From positions 1 through 34,906 of the forward strand of contig JAKAFA010000004.1 in NCBI GenBank assembly GCA_021818185.1: DNA of 34,906 nt. The letters run 5' to 3'. Position numbers and translations under genes: made by a program. The notes under the pieces are model-generated. The model was not told where the DNA came from. It saw only the letters and a list, made by a program, of their open reading frames with translations, and searched no databases. How positions within the stretch are numbered: position 1 is the stretch's first letter; every line of letters begins with the position of its first letter. Source of the stretch: Pseudomonadota bacterium (GTDB taxonomy: Bacteria; Pseudomonadota; Alphaproteobacteria; Rhodospirillales; Magnetospirillaceae). Positions 1 to 8,595 of the stretch are shown here, piece by piece.

Positions 1-205
1 CTTGGCGCCGGATGGCCAGCAGCCAGGGCAGCACCACCGGACCCATCATGGCGCCCAGCATGACCATCCACATGCCGAAGGTGGCGGCAAGCTCGGCGGC
101 GCTCCAGGCGGCCCCGGCCGGCCGGCCGCAGATGGCCCCCAGGCCGGGAGCCAGCCAGCCGGCGGCGATGACGGCCAGCGCCCTCAGGCCGTCCCCGACC
201 ACGAG
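1..205 (-). CDS. Probable DUF2182-type membrane protein (N-terminal part, runs off the window)
   Basis: Minus-strand translation VVGDGLRALAVIAAGWLAPGLGAICG...FGMWMVMLGAMMGPVVLPWLLAIRRQ is hydrophobic with an MWxVMxxAMM-like motif; directly follows a DUF1326 gene. GTG start near 205 is a guess. Confidence 0.5.
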
Positions 206-798
206 AATTGCGAGTGCAGGGCGTGGGTGTTGGTGGTGTCGATGCGGAAGGCGCCGTCCTGATAGGTCGTGCTGCCCATGCTCAGCACTTGGCTCGGCGC
301 ATGGATCTGGTTGTAGACGTTCTCCAGCATGACCGGCTTGTCGCGGTCGCGGCCCTTCATCCAGGTCAGGGTGGAGCGCAGGACGTCGCCCACCTTGGCG
401 GCCCGCGATTTGGTCTCGACGGTGAACTCGACCTTGTCGCGGCGGGTCGGCTTCCGCTCGCGTACGAACTGGGCCAGGATCTTCCACGGCCCGCCCGCCT
501 CGCCGCTCAGGATGCGCTCCAGCGCCGCCTGTTGCGCCGGTGAACAGCCTTCGTCCACATAGGTGGTCAGGACCCAGTCGCCGGATGCCATGTGCTGGGG
601 CGTGTCGAACACCACCACCGCACGCATCCCGCCCAGATCGGTGTCGGCGAAGCGGCCTTCGTCGATCTGGATGCCCCAATAGCCGATGCAGCGCTCATGG
701 GTGCACATCTGGGTGAAATGGAAATGCCCGGTGCACACCACTTGGCAATTGCAGTTCTCGAACAGGACGCCCTTGGCCCACCACGCGTCGGCTGACAT
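184..798 (-). CDS. DUF1326 family protein
   Basis: MSADAWWAKGVLFENCNCQVVCTGHFHFTQMCTHERCIGYWGIQIDEGRF...; CNC and Cys-rich N-terminus, ILSGEAGGPW motif. ORF extends to 918 but ATG at 796-798 fits the family start. Confidence 0.85.
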   Translation of the reverse strand: MSADAWWAKGVLFENCNCQVVCTGHFHFTQMCTHERCIGYWGIQIDEGRFADTDLGGMRAVVVFDTPQHMASGDWVLTTYVDEGCSPAQQAALERILSGEAGGPWKILAQFVRERKPTRRDKVEFTVETKSRAAKVGDVLRSTLTWMKGRDRDKPVMLENVYNQIHAPSQVLSMGSTTYQDGAFRIDTTNTHALHSQFSWSGTA

Positions 799-847
799 CT
801 CCCCTCCCCTGTTCCCGTTGCCCGCGCACCGGGTCCCGTCCGCCGCC

Positions 848-2167
848 TCAGCCGCCGTCGGCGCGGCACACCTCGGCATTATGGAAGCACCAGGCGTTTC
901 GGCCGGACGCTTTGGCACGGTACATGGCCTTGTCGGCGGCGGCCAGCAATTCCTCGTCGCCGGCGCCGTGATCGGGGAACAGGGCGATGCCGATGCAGCC
1001 GCCGACCGAAACCTCGGTGCCCGCCACCGGAATGGGCTGGCAGATGCGGGTCAGCACCTTGTCGACGATCCGCGCGATCTCCTCGTCGCTGCCGGCGTCC
1101 TCCAGGATGGCAACGAATTCGTCGCCGGCCAGCCGGGCCACGGTGTCGGTACGCCGCACCGCCTCGCTCAACCGTCCGGCGATGCAGCGCAGCACATGGT
1201 CGCCGGCCGCATGGCCCAGCCGGTCGTTGATCGGCTTGAAATGGTCGAGGTCGATGAAGGCCAGAGCCAGGCGGGTGCCGTGGCGCAATGCCCGGCTGAT
1301 GGCCAACTCCAGCCGGTCGGCGAACAGGAAACGGTTGGGCAGGCCGGTCAAGTGGTCGTGGTGGGCCAGATCGCGCAGCCGGGCTTCCGCCCGCTTGCGG
1401 GCGGAAATATCGCGGACCACGCTGGTGAAGGCGACGGTGCCGCCCTGGTTCATCTCGCGCACCGCCACTTCCAGCGGGAAGGTGGCGCCGTCCTTGCGTT
1501 TGCCGATCACCTCGCCGCTGGCGATCACCCGTTCGAATTCCAGGCTGTCCGCCGCCTGGATGGTGCCGACCGGATCGGGAATCAGGGTGCGGATGCTCTG
1601 GCCGATCACTTCCTCGGCGGTAAAGCCGAAGATGCGTTCGGCGGCGGGATTGAAAGTCTGCACGCGCCCCTGGTCGTCCACGGTCAGGATGCCGTCGGCG
1701 ACCGTGCGGATGATGCCCTCCAGCCGCTGCTCGCGCGAGCGCAGGGCCTTGGCGGTCCGCAGGTGTTCGCTGACGTCGCGCGCCTCGATCAAATAGACGT
1801 CCGGACCGGGCACCCCCAGGCGGCTGGCCCACAATTCCACGTCAAGCTCGCCGCCATTGCTGCCGATCAGCTTGAGCGGCACCATGCCGTCCTCGACCAG
1901 CGCATCCATGCCCATCTCGGTAATCGCCACGTAATCGGCATGAAGGATGGCCTCGAAGGGCGTGCCGACGAAGCCCTCGGCGTCCACCACCCGCAACCAG
2001 CGCAGGGCACACTGATTGGCGAACACGATGCGATCCTTCTTGACCAGAAGCACCATGTTGTGCAAGCGGTCGAGAAGCTCCAGGCGGGCCCTCCAAGCCT
2101 CGTCTCCCCAAAGCCTCGCCACAACGGCAGCCCCGTCGCTCATCACATCCTCATCCGCCCAAGGCAA
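848..2167 (-). CDS. PAS domain diguanylate cyclase (GGDEF)
   Basis: PAS-like segments then DPLTGLPNRF-like HDHLTGLPNRFLFADRL, RRTDTVARLAGDEF (AGDEF signature with RxxD I-site 5 residues upstream), ADKAMYRAKASGRN. Start could be the internal MSDGAAV. Confidence 0.93.
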   Translation of the reverse strand: MPWADEDVMSDGAAVVARLWGDEAWRARLELLDRLHNMVLLVKKDRIVFANQCALRWLRVVDAEGFVGTPFEAILHADYVAITEMGMDALVEDGMVPLKLIGSNGGELDVELWASRLGVPGPDVYLIEARDVSEHLRTAKALRSREQRLEGIIRTVADGILTVDDQGRVQTFNPAAERIFGFTAEEVIGQSIRTLIPDPVGTIQAADSLEFERVIASGEVIGKRKDGATFPLEVAVREMNQGGTVAFTSVVRDISARKRAEARLRDLAHHDHLTGLPNRFLFADRLELAISRALRHGTRLALAFIDLDHFKPINDRLGHAAGDHVLRCIAGRLSEAVRRTDTVARLAGDEFVAILEDAGSDEEIARIVDKVLTRICQPIPVAGTEVSVGGCIGIALFPDHGAGDEELLAAADKAMYRAKASGRNAWCFHNAEVCRADGG

Positions 2168-2393
2168 CTAACCAATAAGCATTGCGGCCGTAAGCGGTAT
2201 CATCAAACAGGTCCAGGCCGCAAGTTCCGCAAGGGTAGGGGGTATGGCGGGCGCAGCCTGTGCTTAACGCCGATTCCGCGGGTGGGCCGGTCAATACCGG
2301 GGCGCTCCCCTTTCCCATCAGAAGAAATTCCTCGATGGCTCCGTCCAGGCATGGCGGATAGTTGCCATCCGGCGGCCGGGCCGCCGCGGCGAG

Positions 2394-4391
2394 TCAGAAC
2401 AACTCGACATTGTCGCCCAGATGGGCATTCCGTGGCGGCGGGTCCTCATCCGCCGGCGAGATCAGGCTCAGCCAGTCGGCGATCCCGCGGTTCATGCCCT
2501 CGGCCGCCCGAAATTCCAGGTGGCAGCCTTTTTCGCTGACCCGGACCACCCGCGCCGGGATCTCGTCCGCGAAGCCGTCGGCGACGAAGCGGACCGCGGC
2601 CCCGACGGCAAGGCCGGTCTGCACCTCGACCAGCGCCCCCGATATCGACATGTCGCGGATGCGGCCGGCCTGCCGCGAGCCATCGGCGGACAGGATGGCG
2701 CCGGTGCTGACGCTGATGCGTTCATGGCGGCGGCGGTTGCCGGCGAAGGACTGGCGCAGGGTCGCCACCAGACGATGGCGCAGGGTGTCGACCTCGGCCG
2801 ACACCGAGCCCACCGTCTGCATGACGATCGACGACAATTGCTCGGCTTCGGTGGCGGTTTCCGAAATCTGGGCGATGGTCGCGGTGACGGTGCGGGTCTC
2901 GTTGGCCGCCTGTCGCGCCTCGTCGGAAATGGTGCCGGCGTTTTCCGCCTGGCGGCGAATGGTCGCCGCCATGCCCGCCGACATCGCATTGATGCGCTCG
3001 ACCACGCCGTCCACCCGGCCGATGGCCTCGGCCGCCTGGGCGACGGCCACCTGAATGCTGTCCACCAGGCCGCGGATGCGGCTGGTGGCGTCGGTGGTCT
3101 GCTGGGCCAGCCCCTTGACTTCGCCCGCCACCACGGCGAATCCCTTGCCCGCGTCGCCGGCGCGCGCCGCCTCGATGGTGGCGTTCAGCGCCAGCAGATT
3201 GGTCTGGCGGGCGATGGTGTCGATCAGCCCCACGATGTCGCCGATCTGCCGCGACGCCTCGGACAGGCCGGCGACGATGGTCGTGGTCTGGCGCGACTCT
3301 GCCGCCGCCCGCTCGGCGATGCGCTGGGACTCGGCGGTCTCGTCCGCCATCTGCCGCAGCGAGGCCAGCAGTTCGCCGGCCGACGCGGCGACCGAATTGA
3401 CGTTCCGGGTGGCCCCGCCCGCCGCCTGGGCGACCGCCCGGTTGCGCTCGCTTACCGAAGTGGCCTGTTCCAGCATGGTGCGGGCGATGACGCCGAGTTG
3501 GTCCGAGCGGCCGCTCACCTCGGTCACCGTGCCGTCGATCGCCCGTTCCAGTTGGTCCGACATGGACAGCAGGGTCTGCTTGGTCTCTTTCTCCGCCTCG
3601 CGCAGGATCTCCTCGCCCTGGCTGCTTTTTCCCACCAGATCCTGCAACAGGCCGCCGATGACCCGGGCATAGAAGGCCGGTCCGGCCAGCAGGCCGGCGG
3701 GACGCAGGGCGGCGGCGGCATCCCAGCGGCGCACCGCCAGCTGTCGCATCGCCTCGTTCAGCCCGGCGACCGGCGCCGCCACGCCGCGCCACATCGTCCA
3801 GACCAGGCCGCCGATTCCCAGCGCCGACGCCGTCGCTCCGGCCACGCCCGCCCACGGCCCCCCGGACAGGGCGCCGAGCATCGCCGCCCCGGCCCCCGCC
3901 AGGCCGAGCGCCGTCCAGGAGAGCGGCAGGGCCAGCGGCGCCGCGCCTCCCGGCCGCTGGCCCGGCGCGGCCCGCACCGTCATGCTGGTGACGCCCAGGG
4001 CCCGGAAATAGCTGGCGTAGACCATGTCGTCGCCAAGGATGTGGCGAATCAGCCAGTCCCGCAGGAATTCGAAGACGTCATTGGCGATCACCGGCTCGCG
4101 CCGGTAGCGTTCGCCCAGTTCCGCCACCTGCTCCTCCAGGCGCTGATGGCTGCGGTGGTGGTCGGCGGCCCCCGGAAATCCCCAGTTGGCGAAGAGGTCC
4201 TCCTCGCGCCGGAAATGGTACGAGACGTAACGCGCCAATTCCTCGAGAATGCCGCCCAGCACCGTGGTCCGCCGCTCCTGATTGGCGTCCCACAGCTGGT
4301 TGATCAGACGGATCAGCGTCTGATGGTCTTCGTCGAATTCGGCGACGCCGACACTGAGGCGCGGCTGCCACTCGATGAGGGACATATGCAT
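2394..4391 (-). CDS. Methyl-accepting chemotaxis protein with N-terminal bacteriohemerythrin and C-terminal PilZ domain
   Basis: N-term [21 protein letters not shown]...[10 protein letters not shown]...HHRSHQRL...[12 protein letters not shown] (hemerythrin Fe ligands); two hydrophobic segments; MCP hairpin [40 protein letters not shown]-term RRRHER...DMSISGA (PilZ RxxxR and DxSxxG). Confidence 0.95.
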   Translation of the reverse strand: MHMSLIEWQPRLSVGVAEFDEDHQTLIRLINQLWDANQERRTTVLGGILEELARYVSYHFRREEDLFANWGFPGAADHHRSHQRLEEQVAELGERYRREPVIANDVFEFLRDWLIRHILGDDMVYASYFRALGVTSMTVRAAPGQRPGGAAPLALPLSWTALGLAGAGAAMLGALSGGPWAGVAGATASALGIGGLVWTMWRGVAAPVAGLNEAMRQLAVRRWDAAAALRPAGLLAGPAFYARVIGGLLQDLVGKSSQGEEILREAEKETKQTLLSMSDQLERAIDGTVTEVSGRSDQLGVIARTMLEQATSVSERNRAVAQAAGGATRNVNSVAASAGELLASLRQMADETAESQRIAERAAAESRQTTTIVAGLSEASRQIGDIVGLIDTIARQTNLLALNATIEAARAGDAGKGFAVVAGEVKGLAQQTTDATSRIRGLVDSIQVAVAQAAEAIGRVDGVVERINAMSAGMAATIRRQAENAGTISDEARQAANETRTVTATIAQISETATEAEQLSSIVMQTVGSVSAEVDTLRHRLVATLRQSFAGNRRRHERISVSTGAILSADGSRQAGRIRDMSISGALVEVQTGLAVGAAVRFVADGFADEIPARVVRVSEKGCHLEFRAAEGMNRGIADWLSLISPADEDPPPRNAHLGDNVELF

Positions 4392-4590
4392 ACTCCTGCG
4401 CGAGACTCTCAGGCATTACCACATACCGCTGGGCATAATCATCCCCGTTTTGGGATGCCGCTCCGCATAGACAGCCGCCCGGCCCTGCGCGACAATGGCG
4501 GAGCGAAGCTGCGGGAAGACCCCCGATGACGACCGATGCGCTGGTGATACTCTGCGGCAGCCGTCCCACCGGCGGGACGTGAGGCCGCCG

Positions 4591-5145
4591 ATGCCGTCCC
4601 CCGCCCTGTCCTGCGCCGGCGATGCCAGCCCGTGGATTCGTCGTTTCGCCCCGCTGGTCCCGGCCGGCGGCCGGGTGCTCGACCTGGCCTGCGGCGGCGG
4701 TAGGCACGCCCGGCTGTTCCTGGAAGGCGGGGCGGCGGTCACCTGTCTGGACCGCGACCTGTCGCTGGTCGCCGATCTGGCCGGCCGCGCGGAGTTGATC
4801 GCCGCCGATCTGGAGGACGGTTCGTCCTGGCCGCTGGCCGGGCGACAATTCGACGCGGTGGTGGTGGTCAATTACCTGCACCGGCCGCTGCTGCCGGCCC
4901 TGGTGGAGGCGGTGGCACCCGGCGGCCTGCTGCTCTACCAGACTTTTGCCGCCGGCCACCAGCGCCACGCCCGTCCGCGCAACCCCGACCATCTGCTGCA
5001 ACCCGGCGAATTGCTGGCGGCGGTGGCCGGCTGCTTGCAGGTGGTGGCCTACGAGGCGGGGCAGGACCCCCGCCCCGGCTGTCCCACGGTGATCGAGCGG
5101 ATCTGCGCCGCCCGCACTGCGGAACCGGTACCGCTTTACCCCTGA
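4591..5145 (+). CDS. Class I SAM-dependent methyltransferase
   Basis: [31 protein letters not shown] (motif I), [36 protein letters not shown] opens at 4495; internal ATG at 4591 preferred. Confidence 0.85.
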   Translation: MPSPALSCAGDASPWIRRFAPLVPAGGRVLDLACGGGRHARLFLEGGAAVTCLDRDLSLVADLAGRAELIAADLEDGSSWPLAGRQFDAVVVVNYLHRPLLPALVEAVAPGGLLLYQTFAAGHQRHARPRNPDHLLQPGELLAAVAGCLQVVAYEAGQDPRPGCPTVIERICAARTAEPVPLYP

Positions 5146-7106
5146 CGCCGCCCGGTCAGGGCCGTGAACACTTCCCGTCCCTGCTGCGGGCCCTGGTCGA
5201 ACTGAACGTGGATGTGCCCATGTTCGGCGGCGCGGGTCTCGAAGCTGGCGGTGCGCCCGGCCACCGCCAGGGTGCCGTGCTGCCCCGGCTGGCCGTTGGG
5301 AACCCCCGCGACATTGGCACCGCCTTCCGAGACGTCTTCCACCCGGCCCACCAGGGTGTTGTCGCCCAGCCGGACTTCGCAGGCGGCATCCACCTTGACC
5401 CGCTCGAACATGCGCCGGTCGGTTTCCTCGGTGCTGGTGCGCACCAGCCGGACCAGCACCTGACGCAGGTCGCTGATGCTCTCGGCCACCTGGAACGAGG
5501 CGGAACGCACTCCGCCGGCCTGTTGCCCGGCCTCGGCCGCATCCATCGACACCTCGGCGATCAGCTTGGCGACCTCCTGCGCGGCGCTGCTGGTTTCGAT
5601 GACGTTGCGGCTGATTTCCTGGGTGGCGGCGCTCTGCTCCTCCATGGCGGCGGCGATGGACGACGCCACCTCGTCGATGCGGCCGATGGTACCGCCGATG
5701 CCCGACACCGCGGTGACCGCCGCGCCGGTCAGTTCGGTGATCTTGGCGATCTGCAGGGAGATCTCCTCGGTGGAACGGGCGGTCTGGTTGGCCAGGTTCT
5801 TGACCTCGTTGGCCACCACGGCGAAGCCCTTGCCCGCCTCGCCGGCCCGCGCCGCCTCGATGGTGGCGTTCAGCGCCAGCAGGTTGGTCTGGCTGGCGAT
5901 ATCGTTGATCAGCTTGGCGATCTCGCCGATGCGGCCGACCTCCTCGGCCAGCGAGCGGATGGTGGCCTGCGCCCCCTCGCCGTCGGTCACCGCCTCGGAG
6001 GTGACGGTGCCGGCATAGGCCACCTGGGACGAGATTTCGCGGATCGACGCCGCCAGTTCCTCGGTGGCCGAGGCCACCGCCTGGGCGTTGGCCAGCGCCT
6101 GTTCCGCCGCGGCGGCCACCCCCTGGGAGCTGCCGCTGACCCGTCCGGCCGCTTCGGCCATGCCCTCGGCGTCGCGGGCCATGTCGCCGGTGCGCGCCGC
6201 CACCACCGCCACCGCCGCGCCCGCCTCGCGTTCGACCGTCTCGGCCATCTGCTGCAAGGCCTGCCGCCGGTCGGCCTGGGCCTTGCGCTCGTGTTCGCTG
6301 CGCTCTTGCGCGGCATAGGCCAGCTTGGCCTTCATGGCGCGCAGCAGGTTGGTCAGCCGGGTGAACTCGCTGCTGGCCGCCGCCTCGATCTCGTAGGTGA
6401 AGTCGCTGCGCGCAATGGCATCGAAATGCGCTTCGAACCGGCGCAACGGCCGCTGCACCGCGGCCAGCAGCGCCAGGCCGGCCCCGCCGGCCGCCAGCAC
6501 CCCGGCCGCCACCACGCCGGCCACCGCCAGCCAGCCGGCCCCGGACAGCCCCAGGCCGCCGGCCACGGCCGCGGTCAGCGCGTCGAGCGCCAGGACCAGG
6601 GCGAAGCGCCCCGACAGGCCGGACACCCAGCCGGCCACCCGATGGCCCAGGCCGGTGGGAATTGCCAGCCCTTCCACGATGCGGATGTCATGGGCCTCGC
6701 CCTTCCGGATGCGCGCGTAGAGCTGATCGGCCGCCCGCACCTGCTCGCGCGACGGCTTGGAGCGGATCGAGATATAGCCGGTGATCCGCCCGCCCTCCAT
6801 CATCGGGGTGACGTTGGCCCGCACCCAATAGAAGTCCCCCGTCTTGGTGCGGTTCTTCACCAGCCCTTCCCACGGACGCCCCGCCTTGATGGTTGCCCAC
6901 AGGTCGGCAAAGGCGGCGGGCGGCATGTGCGGATGCCGGATAAGGTTGTGGGGCGCCCCGACCAGTTCCGCTTCGGTATAGCCCGAGATCTTGACGAAAG
7001 CAGCATTGACAAATGTAATCCGCCCACCGGTATCTGTGCGTGACACCAGCAGCTCGTCATCCGGCATTTCGACTTCGCGATCGGTGATCGGCTCGTTGAC
7101 ACGCAT
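5136..7106 (-). CDS. Aer-like PAS methyl-accepting chemotaxis protein with C-terminal PilZ domain
   Basis: [29 protein letters not shown]...[21 protein letters not shown]...[19 protein letters not shown] (Aer-type PAS), TM hairpin, HAMP-like, [42 protein letters not shown]-term RRMFER...[11 protein letters not shown] to 7391 would overlap the csp gene; ATG at 7104-7106 matches the Aer N-terminus. Confidence 0.93.
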   Translation of the reverse strand: MRVNEPITDREVEMPDDELLVSRTDTGGRITFVNAAFVKISGYTEAELVGAPHNLIRHPHMPPAAFADLWATIKAGRPWEGLVKNRTKTGDFYWVRANVTPMMEGGRITGYISIRSKPSREQVRAADQLYARIRKGEAHDIRIVEGLAIPTGLGHRVAGWVSGLSGRFALVLALDALTAAVAGGLGLSGAGWLAVAGVVAAGVLAAGGAGLALLAAVQRPLRRFEAHFDAIARSDFTYEIEAAASSEFTRLTNLLRAMKAKLAYAAQERSEHERKAQADRRQALQQMAETVEREAGAAVAVVAARTGDMARDAEGMAEAAGRVSGSSQGVAAAAEQALANAQAVASATEELAASIREISSQVAYAGTVTSEAVTDGEGAQATIRSLAEEVGRIGEIAKLINDIASQTNLLALNATIEAARAGEAGKGFAVVANEVKNLANQTARSTEEISLQIAKITELTGAAVTAVSGIGGTIGRIDEVASSIAAAMEEQSAATQEISRNVIETSSAAQEVAKLIAEVSMDAAEAGQQAGGVRSASFQVAESISDLRQVLVRLVRTSTEETDRRMFERVKVDAACEVRLGDNTLVGRVEDVSEGGANVAGVPNGQPGQHGTLAVAGRTASFETRAAEHGHIHVQFDQGPQQGREVFTALTGRRQG

Positions 7107-7353
7107 GAATACCCCCAGAGTCGGCAAGCGACGCGCAGAATAGTCCAGTCGCATTGCGCTTGCCACGCCTATCCTCTTGGACGTGCCATGCACCTTGAAC
7201 ATCGCGGCCGCGCCCCCTATATAGGTCGCGTCGAATTCGTTGGGCGTTTCCCACGGCGGCGTCGTATCCGGCGCACCACCTGGCATATTCCCAGTCCTGA
7301 GTTTGATGCCCTCCACCTGTCGTGCGGGGGCAACGCCAGTTTGCGGAGGGTCT

Positions 7354-7560
7354 ATGTCCACTGGCACGGTGAAATGGTTTAACGCGACCAAGGGTTATGG
7401 TTTCATCAAGCCCGACGATGGTTCGGCGGACGTGTTCGTACATGTCTCGGCGGTCGAACGGGCCGGCATGAGCAATCTCGGCGAGGGGCAGCGGCTGTCC
7501 TACGAGCTGGAGCGCGGCCGCTCCGGCAAGCTGGCCGCGGTGAACCTCCGCGCGGCCTGA
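7354..7560 (+). CDS. Cold-shock protein (CspA family)
   Basis: [38 protein letters not shown]...; canonical RNP1/RNP2. Confidence 0.97.
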   Translation: MSTGTVKWFNATKGYGFIKPDDGSADVFVHVSAVERAGMSNLGEGQRLSYELERGRSGKLAAVNLRAA

Positions 7561-7580
7561 GGCTTTTTTTCATATCCTGC

Positions 7581-7610
7581 GGGGCAGCTTCGGCTGCCCC
7601 TTTCGTCTTG
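7581..7610 (+). terminator. UUCG-capped hairpin between csp and infA (terminator or processing hairpin)
   Basis: GGGGCAGC-TTCG-GCTGCCCC followed by TTTCGTCTT; perfect 8-bp stem. Confidence 0.6.
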
Positions 7611-7621
7611 GAGGTTGGCCG

Positions 7622-7897
7622 ATGGCCAAAGAAGATCTGATCGAGTTCGAGGGCGTGGTCAGCGAAGTGCTGCCCGATGCCCGTTTCCGCGTCAAGCTGG
7701 ACACCGGCCACGACGTGATGGCCTATACCGCCGGGCGGATGAAGAAGAACCGCATCCGCATCCTGGTGGGCGACCGCGTCACCGTCGAGATGACCCCCTA
7801 CGACCTGACCAAGGCCCGCATCAATTTCCGCCACAAGGACGAACGCGCCGCCATGGGCCCCGGCCCGGCCCGCCGGCCGCCGCCGCGCCGCCGCTGA
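7622..7897 (+). CDS. infA: Translation initiation factor IF-1
   Basis: [73 protein letters not shown]1/OB fold typical of IF-1, with a basic C-terminal extension. Confidence 0.97.
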   Translation: MAKEDLIEFEGVVSEVLPDARFRVKLDTGHDVMAYTAGRMKKNRIRILVGDRVTVEMTPYDLTKARINFRHKDERAAMGPGPARRPPPRRR

Positions 7898-7979
7898 TCG
7901 GCCCCCCCCCCTCTCCCGCCTGCTCCGTTCCGACCCGCGCCGTCCCTTCGCAATAAGGGTGGCGCTTATGCCGTTGGAA

Positions 7980-7994
7980 TTAGAATAATTAAAA
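7980..7994. promoter_or_regulatory. Candidate PerR/Fur-superfamily operator upstream of rubrerythrin
   Basis: TTAGAATAATTAAAA matches 12 of 14 non-central positions of the 7-1-7 PerR box TTATAATNATTATAA; 107 bp upstream of the rubrerythrin ATG. Confidence 0.35.
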
Positions 7995-8101
7995 CCCATT
8001 GATCGCCGGCCGCCGGATGCAAATGTCAAACGGCACGACCGGCGGCGCGAATGGGCAGAGATCCCCCCGCTGTCGGACCCGACATCAGCGGAGGACGAAT
8101 C

Positions 8102-8521
8102 ATGTCGCTCAAGGGTTCCAAGACCGAAGGCAACCTCAAGGCTGCGTTCGCCGGTGAAAGCCAGGCCAACCGGCGCTACCTGTATTTCGCCCAGAAGGCG
8201 GACGTCGAGGGCCATAACGACGTCTCGGCGCTGTTCCGTTCGACCGCCGAGGGCGAGACTGGCCATGCCTTCGGCCACCTGGAATTCCTGGAGGCCACTG
8301 GCGACCCCGCCACCGGCCTGCCCATCGGCGATACCGGCGCCAACCTGAAGGCGGCGGTGGCCGGCGAGACCCACGAGTACACCGACATGTATCCCGGCAT
8401 GGCGCGCACCGCCCGCGAGGAAGGCTTCGACGAGATCGCCGACTGGTTCGAAACCCTCGCCAAAGCCGAAAAATCCCATGCCGGGCGCTTCCAGAGGGCG
8501 CTGGACGGAATGGGCGGCTGA
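8102..8521 (+). CDS. Rubrerythrin (ferritin-like di-iron domain only)
   Basis: [34 protein letters not shown]...[15 protein letters not shown]...[45 protein letters not shown]; no C-terminal rubredoxin CxxC knuckles. Confidence 0.95.
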   Translation: MSLKGSKTEGNLKAAFAGESQANRRYLYFAQKADVEGHNDVSALFRSTAEGETGHAFGHLEFLEATGDPATGLPIGDTGANLKAAVAGETHEYTDMYPGMARTAREEGFDEIADWFETLAKAEKSHAGRFQRALDGMGG

Positions 8522-8534
8522 ACGGCCCGGGCCC

Positions 8535-8559
8535 GCCGGGAGGGATCTTCCCTCCCGGC
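8535..8559 (+). other. Strong intercistronic hairpin without U-tract
   Basis: GCCGGGAGGGA-TCT-TCCCTCCCGGC, perfect 11-bp stem, between rubrerythrin and the Fe-S gene. Confidence 0.7.
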
Positions 8560-8595
8560 TTCGGGCACGGGGGATCATGTGGGGAGGAGGGGCCC

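Noticed and set aside
686-2539. Long plus-strand ORF (617 aa) antisense to the GGDEF gene
   Set aside because: Low-complexity, no recognisable domain; GC-rich shadow of a well-supported minus-strand gene.
2421-4529. 702-aa plus-strand ORF antisense to the hemerythrin-MCP gene
   Set aside because: Gly/Arg/His-rich shadow translation; the opposite strand has clear domains.
4591-5145. Methyltransferase as a CheR partner of the flanking receptors
   Set aside because: Generic class I methyltransferase motifs; lacks CheR N-terminal features and size.
5208-7043. 611-aa plus-strand ORF antisense to the Aer-like receptor
   Set aside because: Shadow ORF without domain signature.
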